NCBI GenBank assembly: GCA_009761415.1 | Contig: QUOL01000008.1 | Span: 1,601,107-1,665,106 of the forward strand | Reading direction: 5' to 3' | DNA from: Sarcomyxa edulis | Taxonomy: Eukaryota; Basidiomycota; Agaricomycetes; Agaricales; Mycenaceae | Length of the DNA: 64,000 bases | Part shown: one piece after another, positions 55,135-64,000 of the stretch | Numbering within the stretch: the stretch's first letter is position 1 | Layout: every line of letters starts with the position of its first letter | Translations under genes and position numbers: made by a program | Notes under the pieces: generated by a model | Told to the model about the DNA's origin: nothing | Database searches by the model: none | The model's input: only the letters and a program-made list of their open reading frames with translations

Positions 55135-56578
55135 TATGTTTCTTATCCGGGAATAGGGCGCCCTATTCCACTAACCCCGAGGTCATTTCAAGGCAAAACG
55201 GAGGAAAAAGGTGACGGAATAGGGCGTTCAGTCACGAAATGTCACGGAATAGGGTGTTTTGTGACGGAATAGGGCGTTCGGTCACGGAATAGGGCGTCCT
55301 GTGACGGAATAGGGCGTTCTTTGACACAACAGTAGGAGCCAGAGCATTTTCCAAATAAGACACTGGCTTGTTATTTGGAAGATCCAAGAATGCAAAAGCG
55401 AGTACCAAGACGTGTCTGAGAGAAAAGTAAAAAATCATGGATCAAAGAGGGAACCATCGAAGTGGAGAAGACGTCAACCATACACCAAGCGCGAGACAAA
55501 GGCCAAAGTGAACGGTCAAAGCATTAGTTGCGACAAAAACGAAAACTAACTCTGAGAGGCAAGACAAGAAGGCAATCAACCTTCAGCCGTGCAACCCCAA
55601 GATGGAGATGAAGTGTATGCATCAGAGACGCAAAAATATGAGATCAAAGAGCGAACCATCGAAGTGGACAGACCGATACAAGACGATCAAGACAAAGAAC
55701 GGTCAAAACGCAAGTGAAACAGGGATGAAGCCGTTAGACCCGTAATCGGAATCAGCCGCTACCCCCCCAGCTGGGACGTTAGGGTTGGGGTAGTTAGGCG
55801 GTTAGGGTTAGTGTTAGGCGTTAGGGTTAGTGTTAGGTGTTAGGGTTGAGGATCATATAAAAAAAAAGTGCGAGTTAGTATCAGAGTCAGAGTGTCAGTG
55901 TCAGTGTCAGTGCAGACATCAACTCACATACAAAATCAAGATAGTCAGACAGTCAGTCAAGTGAGCAACCGACCTATCTCAAACAAGTCAACGAGCGACC
56001 CTTTCAAAAATAAAATGTGCATCACAATCAATTGTGGATCAAGTCAACATAGTCAGTCAGACTCACATTCCAAATAAGATGACGCCCCACTATTTGGAAA
56101 CTAAGTCACCAACACCAAGTCTGAGATCAATTGTGGATCAAGTCAACAGAGTCAGTCAGACCCACATTCCAAATAAGATGACGCCCCACTATTTGAAACT
56201 GAGTCACCAACACCAGTCACCAACACCAAGTCTAAGATGAATTGTGGATCAAGTCAACATAGTCAGACTCACATTCCAAATAAGACGACATCCCACTATT
56301 TGAAACTGAGTCACCAACACCAAGTCTGATGCAAGAACACTTAGGGTTACAATGTTTCAAATAAGATGACACTCCACTATTTGGAGCCATCGACACCAAG
56401 TGAGTCCAAACTAACCCCGAGTAACCCCGAGCTGAAACAACACGGAAATAACCCCGTGTAACCCCGAGCTTAAACAGCACAGAAATAACCCCGAGTAACC
56501 CCGAGCTCATTTACGACAAACGACAAGGAAACAACTCCAAGCTACCCCAGCGTCACGCTATGAGAAGCGACCGGATCA
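55135..56578 (+). repeat. Subtelomeric module R, copy 5 (1444 bp, full type)
   Basis: Left flank GCTACCC. It continues through the degenerate telomere tract (55779-55850), an A-run, a GTCAGTGTCAGT repeat and the CATTCCAAATAAGATGAC repeats to the natural end GCGACCGGATCA. Here it serves as the reference for a full unit. Confidence 0.95.
55779..55850 (+). repeat. Degenerate internal telomere tract (copy 5)
   Basis: GTTAGGGTT, GTTAGGCG, GTTAGTGTTAGG variants. It starts at the same point (ACG just before) where the real telomere starts at 63812. Confidence 0.85.
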
Positions 56579-56997
56579 TATGTTTCTTATCCGGGAATAG
56601 GGCGCCCTATTCCACTAACCCCGAGGTCATTTCAAGGCAAAACGGAGGAAAAAGGTGACGGAATAGGGCGTTCAGTCACGAAATGTCACGGAATAGGGTG
56701 TTTTGTGACGGAATAGGGCGTTCGGTCACGGAATAGGGCGTCCTGTGACGGAATAGGGCGTTCTTTGACACAACAGTAGGAGCCAGAGCATTTTCCAAAT
56801 AAGACACTGGCTTGTTATTTGGAAGATCCAAGAATGCAAAAGCGAGTACCAAGACGTGTCTGAGAGAAAAGTAAAAAATCATGGATCAAAGAGGGAACCA
56901 TCGAAGTGGAGAAGACGTCAACCATACACCAAGCGCGAGACAAAGGCCAAAGTGAACGGTCAAAGCATCAGTTGCGACAAAAACGAAAAACCAACTC
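56579..56997 (+). repeat. Subtelomeric module R, copy 6 (419 bp)
   Basis: Left flank GCGACCGGATCA. It is truncated at CGAAAAACCAACTC, where copy 7 begins. Confidence 0.95.
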
Positions 56998-58595
56998 TAT
57001 GTTTCTTATCCGGGAATAGGGCGCCCTATTCCACTAACCCCGAGGTCATTTCAAGGCAAAACGGAGGAAAAAGGTGACGGAATAGGGTGTTCAGTCACGA
57101 AATGTCACGGAATAGGGTGTTTTGTGACGGAATAGGGCGTTCGGTCACGGAATAGGGCGTCCTGTGACGGAATAGGGCGTTCTTTGACACAACAGTAGGA
57201 GCCAGAGCATTTTCCAAATAAGACACTGGCTTGTTATTTGGAACATCCAAGAATGCAAAAGCGACTACCAAGACGTGTCTGAGAGAGACAAGTAAAAATC
57301 AGGGATCAAAGAGGGAACCAGAGCATTTTTCAAATAAGACACTGGCTTGTTATTTGGAAACATCAAAAAACGCAAAAGCGAGTGACAAGGCGTGTCTGAG
57401 TGAGAAGTAAAAATCAGGTATCAAAGAGGGAACCATCGAAGTGGAGAAGACGTCAACCATCCGCCAAGCGCGAGACAAAGACCAAAGTGAACGGTCAACG
57501 CATCAGTTGCGACAAAAACAGAGACTGACTCTGAGAGGCAAGACAAGAAGGCAGACCAACCTTCAGCCGTGCAACCCCAAGATCGAGATGAAGTGTATGC
57601 ATCAGAGACGCAAAAATATGAGATCAAAGAGCGAACCATCGAAGTGGACAGACCGATACAAGACGATCAAGACAAAGAACGGTCAAAACGCAAGTGAAAC
57701 AGGGATGAAGCCGTTAGACCCGTAATCGGAATCAGCCGCTACCCCCCCAGCTGGGACGTTAGGGTTGGGGTAGTTAGGCGGTTAGGGTTAGTGTTAGGCG
57801 TTAGGGTTAGTGTTAGGTGTTAGGGTTGAGGATCATATAAAAAAAAAGTGCGAGTTAGTATCAGAGTCAGAGTGTCAGTGTCAGTGTCAATGCAGACATC
57901 AACTCACATACAAAATCAAGATAGTCAGACAGTCAGTCAAGTGAGCAACCGACCTATGTCAAACAAGTCAACGAGCGACCGTTTCAAAAATAAAATGTGC
58001 ATCACAATCAATTGTGGATCAAGTCAACATAGTCAGTCAGACTCACATTCCAAATAAGACGGCACCCCACTATTTGGAAACTAAGTCACCAACACCAAGT
58101 CTAAGATCAATTGTGGATCAAGTCAACAGAGTCAGTCAAACCCACATTCCAAATAAAATGACGCCCCACTATTTGAAACTGAGTCACCAACACCAGTCAC
58201 CAACACCAAGTCTAAGATGAATTGTGGATCAAGTCAACATAGTCAGACTCACATTCCAAATAAGACGACATCCCACTATTTGAAACTGAGTCACCAACAC
58301 CAAGTCTGATGCAAGAACACTTAGGGTTACAATGTTTCAAATAAGATGACACTCCACTATTTGGAGCCATCGACACCAAGTGAGTCCAAACCAACCCCGA
58401 GTAACTTCGAGCTGAAACAACACGGAAATAACCCCGTGTAACCCCGAGTTCAAACGACATGGAAATAACCCCGTGTAACCCCGAGCTCAAACAGCACAGA
58501 AATAACCCCGAGTAACCCCGAGCTCATTTACGACAAAGGACAAGGAAACAACTCCAAGCTACCCCAGTGTCACGCTATGAGAAGCGACCGGATTA
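56998..58595 (+). repeat. Subtelomeric module R, copy 7 (1598 bp, full long type)
   Basis: Left flank CCAACTC. It has the long form with two CAAATAAGACACTG blocks, the telomere-like tract (57759-57830) and the natural end GCGACCGGATTA. It is the first half of the 2990-bp higher-order unit. Confidence 0.95.
57759..57830 (+). repeat. Degenerate internal telomere tract (copy 7)
   Basis: Same variant pattern as in copy 5; related tracts follow at the 1598- and 2990-bp offsets of the array. Confidence 0.85.
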
Positions 58596-59356
58596 TATGT
58601 TTCTTATCCGGGAATAGGGCGCCCTATTCCACTAACCCCGAGGTCATTTCAAGGCAAAACGGAGGAAAAAGGTGACGGAATAGGGTGTTCAGTCACGAAA
58701 TGTCACGGAATAGGGTGTTTTGTGACGGAATAGGGCGTTCGGTCACGGAATAGGGCGTCCTGTGACGGAATAGGGCGTTCTTTGACACAACAGTAGGAGC
58801 CAGAGCATTTTCCAAATAAGACACTGGCTTGTTATTTGGAACATCCAAGAATGCAAAAGCGACTACCAAGACGTGTCTGAGAGAGACAAGTAAAAATCAG
58901 GGATCAAAGAGGGAACCAGAGCATTTTTCAAATAAGACACTGGCTTGTTATTTGGAAACATCAAAAAACGCAAAAGCGAGTGACAAGGCGTGTCTGAGTG
59001 AGAAGTAAAAATCAGGTATCAAAGAGGGAACCATCGAAGTGGAGAAGACGTCAACCATCCGCCAAGCGCGAGACAAAGACCAAAGTGAACGGTCAACGCA
59101 TCAGTTGCGACAAAAACAGAGACTGACTCTGAGAGGCAAGACAAGAAGGCAGACCAACCTTCAGCCGTGCAACCCCAAGATCGAGATGAAGTGTATGCAT
59201 CAGAGACGCAAAAATATGAGATCAAAGAGCGAACCATCGAAGTGGACAGACCGATACAAGACGATCAAGACAAAGAACGGTCAAAACGCAAGTGAAACAG
59301 GGATGAAGCCGTTAGACCCGTAATCGGAATCAGCCGCTACCCCCCCAGCTGGGACG

Positions 59357-59428
59357 TTAGGGTTGGGGTAGTTAGGCGGTTAGGGTTAGTGTTAGGCGTT
59401 AGGGTTAGTGTTAGGTGTTAGGGTTGAG
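59357..59428 (+). repeat. Degenerate internal telomere tract (copy 8)
   Basis: Same pattern as in copies 5 and 7, 1598 bp downstream of the copy-7 tract. Confidence 0.85.
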
Positions 59429-59554
59429 GATCATATAAAAAAAAAGTGCGAGTTAGTATCAGAGTCAGAGTGTCAGTGTCAGTGTCAGTGCAGACATCAA
59501 CTCACATACAAAATCAAGATAGTCAGACAGTCAGTCAAGTGAGCAACCGACCTA

Positions 59555-59987
59555 CTCTAATTAGGCCCTTAACGGGGGGGCCCGTTAAGAAGGGTCAGGT
59601 GTTTCGGCCCGTAGGCATCTGAAAAGTTGCGTTAGGGTCCCAGGACCTCGTGCCCAAGAGCATTTGCAAAACACCTCTGGTTTGAGCTCACAGCAGGCCC
59701 ATAAGCGCCGGCGCCTAGCCAGCCATCGGGAGCCCCGGCGCCAACATGCTTGGATCCAAATTTTGACTGCGGCACGACGTTCAGGCAACCCAAAACACTA
59801 TGTATACCCAGCGGAAAAGTCCATGTGCACTTCCTCACGTTGCAAAGCCTCCGTAAGTACTCTGATTCTGGTGCAGCCTTTCATCGAAGGGTTCTGCGCT
59901 TGTTTGGGGGGTGTTTTGGGGGGTGAAGGGCTCAAAATGAAGGTATATGATGCTATTGACAGACCCCACAAGGACTAACCAAACACC
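59555..59987 (+). mobile_element. Unknown element starting CTCTAATTAGG with a G/C hairpin
   Basis: It begins exactly after CGACCTA and carries a stem of 9 bp (CTTAACGGG, 59568-59576, with CCCGTTAAG, 59581-59589) over a GGGG loop. It runs to CAAACACC, where copy 9 of module R begins. A plus-strand open frame at 59664-59978 is not convincing as a gene. A diverged relative lies at 62545-62645. The class is unknown; hairpins near an end occur in rolling-circle elements and at the 3' ends of some LINEs. Confidence 0.5.
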
Positions 59988-61585
59988 TATGTTTCTTATC
60001 CGGGAATAGGGCGCCCTATTCCACTAACCCCGAGGTCATTTCAAGGCAAAACGGAGGAAAAAGGTGACGGAATAGGGCGTTCAGTCACGAAATGTCACGG
60101 AATAGGGTGTTTTGTGACGGAATAGGGCGTTCGGTCACGGAATAGGGCGTCCTGTGACGGAATAGGGCGTTCTTTGACACAACAGTAGGAGCCAGAGCAT
60201 TTTCCAAATAAGACACTGGCTTGTTATTTGGAACATCCAAGAATGCAAAAGCGACTACCAAGACGTGTCTGAGAGAGACAAGTAAAAATCAGGGATCAAA
60301 GAGGGAACCAGAGCATTTTTCAAATAAGACACTGGCTTGTTATTTGGAAACATCAAAAAACGCAAAAGCGAGTGACAAGGCGTGTCTGAGTGAGAAGTAA
60401 AAATCAGGTATCAAAGAGGGAACCATCGAAGTGGAGAAGACGTCAACCATCCGCCAAGCGCGAGACAAAGACCAAAGTGAACGGTCAACGCATCAGTTGC
60501 GACAAAAACAGAGACTGACTCTGAGAGGCAAGACAAGAAGGCAGACCAACCTTCAGCCGTGCAACCCCAAGATCGAGATGAAGTGTATGCATCAGAGACG
60601 CAAAAATATGAGATCAAAGAGCGAACCATCGAAGTGGACAGACCGATACAAGACGATCAAGACAAAGAACGGTCAAAACGCAAGTGAAACAGGGATGAAG
60701 CCGTTAGACCCGTAATCGGAATCAGCCGCTACCCCCCCAGCTGGAACGTTAGGGTTGGGGTAGTTAGGCGGTTAGGGTTAGTGTTAGGCGTTAGGGTTAG
60801 TGTTAGGTGTTAGGGTTGAGGATCATATAAAAAAAAAGTGCGAGTTAGTATCAGAGTCAGAGTGTCAGTGTCAGTGTCAATGCAGACATCAACTCACATA
60901 CAAAATCAAGATAGTCAGACAGTCAGTCAAGTGAGCAACCGACCTATGTCAAACAAGTCAACGAGCGACCGTTTCAAAAATAAAATGTGCATCACAATCA
61001 ATTGTGGATCAAGTCAACATAGTCAGTCAGACTCACATTCCAAATAAGACGGCACCCCACTATTTGGAAACTAAGTCACCAACACCAAGTCTAAGATCAA
61101 TTGTGGATCAAGTCAACAGAGTCAGTCAAACCCACATTCCAAATAAAATGACGCCCCACTATTTGAAACTGAGTCACCAACACCAGTCACCAACACCAAG
61201 TCTAAGATGAATTGTGGATCAAGTCAACATAGTCAGACTCACATTCCAAATAAGACGACATCCCACTATTTGAAACTGAGTCACCAACACCAAGTCTGAT
61301 GCAAGAACACTTAGGGTTACAATGTTTCAAATAAGATGACACTCCACTATTTGGAGCCATCGACACCAAGTGAGTCCAAACCAACCCCGAGTAACTTCGA
61401 GCTGAAACAACACGGAAATAACCCCGTGTAACCCCGAGTTCAAACGACATGGAAATAACCCCGTGTAACCCCGAGCTCAAACAGCACAGAAATAACCCCG
61501 AGTAACCCCGAGCTCATTTACGACAAAGGACAAGGAAACAACTCCAAGCTACCCCAGTGTCACGCTATGAGAAGCGACCGGATTA
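59988..61585 (+). repeat. Subtelomeric module R, copy 9 (1598 bp, full long type)
   Basis: Left flank AAACACC. Nearly identical to copy 7 at an offset of 2990 bp, with a GGAACG in place of GGGACG before the telomere-like tract (60749-60820). Confidence 0.95.
60749..60820 (+). repeat. Degenerate internal telomere tract (copy 9)
   Basis: It starts after CAGCTGGAACG, the same junction letters as the terminal telomere at 63812. Confidence 0.85.
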
Positions 61586-62346
61586 TATGTTTCTTATCCG
61601 GGAATAGGGCGCCCTATTCCACTAACCCCGAGGTCATTTCAAGGCAAAACGGAGGAAAAAGGTGACGGAATAGGGTGTTCAGTCACGAAATGTCACGGAA
61701 TAGGGTGTTTTGTGACGGAATAGGGCGTTCGGTCACGGAATAGGGCGTCCTGTGACGGAATAGGGCGTTCTTTGACACAACAGTAGGAGCCAGAGCATTT
61801 TCCAAATAAGACACTGGCTTGTTATTTGGAACATCCAAGAATGCAAAAGCGACTACCAAGACGTGTCTGAGAGAGACAAGTAAAAATCAGGGATCAAAGA
61901 GGGAACCAGAGCATTTTTCAAATAAGACACTGGCTTGTTATTTGGAAACATCAAAAAACGCAAAAGCGAGTGACAAGGCGTGTCTGAGTGAGAAGTAAAA
62001 ATCAGGTATCAAAGAGGGAACCATCGAAGTGGAGAAGACGTCAACCATCCGCCAAGCGCGAGACAAAGACCAAAGTGAACGGTCAACGCATCAGTTGCGA
62101 CAAAAACAGAGACTGACTCTGAGAGGCAAGACAAGAAGGCAGACCAACCTTCAGCCGTGCAACCCCAAGATCGAGATGAAGTGTATGCATCAGAGACGCA
62201 AAAATATGAGATCAAAGAGCGAACCATCGAAGTGGACAGACCGATACAAGACGATCAAGACAAAGAACGGTCAAAACGCAAGTGAAACAGGGATGAAGCC
62301 GTTAGACCCGTAATCGGAATCAGCCGCTACCCCCCCAGCTGGGACG

Positions 62347-62418
62347 TTAGGGTTGGGGTAGTTAGGCGGTTAGGGTTAGTGTTAGGCGTTAGGGTTAGTG
62401 TTAGGTGTTAGGGTTGAG
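62347..62418 (+). repeat. Degenerate internal telomere tract (copy 10)
   Basis: Same variant pattern as the other internal tracts. Confidence 0.85.
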
Positions 62419-62544
62419 GATCATATAAAAAAAAAGTGCGAGTTAGTATCAGAGTCAGAGTGTCAGTGTCAGTGTCAGTGCAGACATCAACTCACATACA
62501 AAATCAAGATAGTCAGACAGTCAGTCAAGTGAGCAACCGACCTA

Positions 62545-62645
62545 CTCTAATTAGGCGGTTGGCGGGGGGGCCCGCCAACCGGGGTCGGGGGTTTATAGTC
62601 GTGAGTACCCAGAAAGTTCCGTTAGGCTCCCAGGACCTCATACCC
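62545..62645 (+). mobile_element. CTCTAATTAGG element, second member, truncated
   Basis: It starts at the same target position as the 59555 member. The stem is 11 bp (CGGTTGGCGGG, 62556-62566, with CCCGCCAACCG, 62571-62581) over a GGGG loop. After the stem it keeps only partial identity to the first member (for example CCCAGGACCTC) and ends in CATACCC. Confidence 0.5.
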
Positions 62646-63050
62646 TATGTTTCTTATCCGGGAATAGGGCGCCCTATTCCACTAACCCCGAGGTCATTTC
62701 AAGGCAAAACGGACGAAAAAGGTGACGGAATAGGGCGTTCAGTCACAAAATGTCACGGAATAGGGTGTTTTGTGACGGAATAGGGCGTTCGGTCACGGAA
62801 TAGGGCGTCCTGTGACGGAATAGGGCGTTCTTTGACACAACAGTAGGAGCCAGAGCATTTTCCAAATAAGACACTGGCTTGTTATTTGGAAGATCCAAGA
62901 ATGCAAAAGCGAGTACCAAGACGTGTCTGAGAGAAAAGTAAAAAATCATGGATCAAAGAGGGAACCATCGAAGTGGAGAAGACGTCAACCATACACCAGG
63001 ACCAAAGTGAACGGTCAAAGCATCAGTTGCGACAAAAACGAAAAACCAAC
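62646..63050 (+). repeat. Subtelomeric module R, copy 11 (405 bp)
   Basis: Left flank CATACCC. Like copy 6 it is truncated at CGAAAAACCAAC. It lacks about 12 bp (AGCGCGAGACAA region) present in copy 6. Confidence 0.95.
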
Positions 63051-63811
63051 TATGTTTCTTATCCGGGAATAGGGCGCCCTATTCCACTAACCCCGAGGTC
63101 ATTTCAAGGCAAAACGGAGGAAAAAGGTGACGGAATAGGGTGTTCAGTCACGAAATGTCACGGAATAGGGTGTTTTGTGACGGAATAGGGCGTTCGGTCA
63201 CGGAATAGGGCGTCCTGTGACGGAATAGGGCGTTCTTTGACACAACAGTAGGAGCCAGAGCATTTTCCAAATAAGACACTGGCTTGTTATTTGGAACATC
63301 CAAGAATGCAAAAGCGACTACCAAGACGTGTCTGAGAGAGACAAGTAAAAATCAGGGATCAAAGAGGGAACCAGAGCATTTTTCAAATAAGACACTGGCT
63401 TGTTATTTGGAAACATCAAAAAACGCAAAAGCGAGTGACAAGGCGTGTCTGAGTGAGAAGTAAAAATCAGGTATCAAAGAGGGAACCATCGAAGTGGAGA
63501 AGACGTCAACCATCCGCCAAGCGCGAGACAAAGACCAAAGTGAACGGTCAACGCATCAGTTGCGACAAAAACAGAGACTGACTCTGAGAGGCAAGACAAG
63601 AAGGCAGACCAACCTTCAGCCGTGCAACCCCAAGATCGAGATGAAGTGTATGCATCAGAGACGCAAAAATATGAGATCAAAGAGCGAACCATCGAAGTGG
63701 ACAGACCGATACAAGACGATCAAGACAAAGAACGGTCAAAACGCAAGTGAAACAGGGATGAAGCCGTTAGACCCGTAATCGGAATCAGCCGCTACCCCCC
63801 CAGCTGGAACG
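63051..63811 (+). repeat. Subtelomeric module R, copy 12 (terminal)
   Basis: Left flank AACCAAC. Long form, running through CAGCCGCTACCC to CAGCTGGAACG and then directly into the terminal telomere. Confidence 0.95.
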
Positions 63812-64000
63812 TTAGGGTTAGGGTTAGGGTTAGGGTTAGGGTTAGGGTTAGGGTTAGGGTTAGGGTTAGGGTTAGGGTTAGGGTTAGGGTTAGGGTTAGG
63901 GTTAGGGTTAGGGTTAGGGTTAGGGTTAGGGTTAGGGTTAGGGTTAGGGTTAGGGTTAGGGTTAGGGTTAGGGTTAGGGTTAGGGTTAGGGTTAGGTTAG
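63812..64000 (+). repeat. Terminal telomere, (TTAGGG)n
   Basis: About 31 perfect TTAGGG units run to the end of the window, with only the last unit short (GTTAGGTTAG). The G-rich strand runs 5'-to-3' outward, as at a real chromosome end. TTAGGG is the usual telomere repeat of Agaricomycetes. Confidence 0.98.

Larger units (their letters stand above)
58596..59987 (+). repeat. Subtelomeric module R, copy 8 (1392 bp), with a foreign end
   Basis: Left flank GGATTA. It follows copy 7 closely to CGACCTA at 59554, then continues into an unrelated 433-bp segment starting CTCTAATTAGG. Second half of the higher-order unit. Contains the telomere-like tract 59357-59428. Confidence 0.95.
61586..62645 (+). 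repeat. Subtelomeric module R, copy 10 (1060 bp), with a foreign end
   Basis: Left flank GGATTA. It matches copy 8 at an offset of 2990 bp up to CGACCTA (62544), then carries a different member of the CTCTAATTAGG element, cut after 101 bp by copy 11. Telomere-like tract at 62347-62418. Confidence 0.95.

Noticed and set aside
54138..62949. Identical 68-codon minus-strand frames (54138-54344, 54602-54808, 55232-55438, 56676-56882, 62743-62949) and 72/94-codon frames in the array
   Set aside because: They are identical because the DNA was recently duplicated. They lie across non-coding GGAATAGGGCG minisatellite repeats, lack domains, and are truncated or absent in the other copies. Repetition here is not evidence of coding.
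1..64000. tRNA, rRNA and CRISPR features
   Set aside because: No tRNA cloverleaf, rRNA sequence or spacer-repeat array was recognised. The regular repeats found are telomeric or subtelomeric, and a eukaryotic window would not be expected to hold CRISPR.

Overview
The right end of this window is a chromosome end: it closes in about 31 uninterrupted TTAGGG repeats in the 5'-to-3' orientation expected of a terminus. The gene content points to a mushroom-forming basidiomycete (Agaricomycetes). Genes are split by many short introns of about 50-60 nt with GTRNGT donors. The transposons are of the Plavaka, KDZ (Kyakuja-Dileera-Zisupton) and tyrosine-recombinase retrotransposon kinds, F-box/leucine-rich remnants are frequent, and the RNA polymerase II pseudogene is of the basidiomycete type. 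The species cannot be named from the sequence.

Layout. 1-1914 (-): 5' part of a disordered hypothetical protein gene that runs off the left edge. 2975-6848 (+): clear pseudogene of the RNA polymerase II largest subunit, lacking the catalytic half, with three frameshifts and a duplicated pre-CTD. 6997-10976: a divergent pair made of a small coiled-coil gene (-) and an apparently intact Plavaka transposase (+). 11282-13910 (-): a tyrosine-recombinase (DIRS-like) retrotransposon truncated at both ends. 14257-20952 (-): three co-oriented and apparently intact genes: a Tet/JBP-type Fe(II)/2-oxoglutarate dioxygenase, a 103-residue protein I do not recognise, and a KDZ transposase. 22554-28142: three unrecognised or poorly known genes, one with an RNase H1 N-terminal-like domain, one a 740-residue protein with Lys/Glu-rich and Pro-rich tracts. 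28650-29968 (-): 5' gag part of a retroelement of the same family as the one at 11-14 kb.

30100-51400 is a gene-poor graveyard. It holds F-box/LRR genes (one truncated, others degenerate), an Old Yellow Enzyme pseudogene, a coiled-coil hypothetical gene, a 314-residue hypothetical gene, an HMG-box transcription factor, local tandem duplications, and long stretches with no recognisable gene. 51409-63811 is a head-to-tail subtelomeric array. Twelve copies of one module each start at exactly the same base but end at different points, and several carry degenerate internal telomere tracts. A 2990-bp higher-order unit is duplicated within it.

How it fits together (inference): the 14-21 kb block looks like one mobile element carrying its own candidate DNA-modifying enzyme, a transposase-Tet/JBP association already reported for basidiomycetes. 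New here are the small third gene and an 11-bp motif repeated upstream. The terminal array looks like repeated end erosion followed by re-capping from a fixed point.
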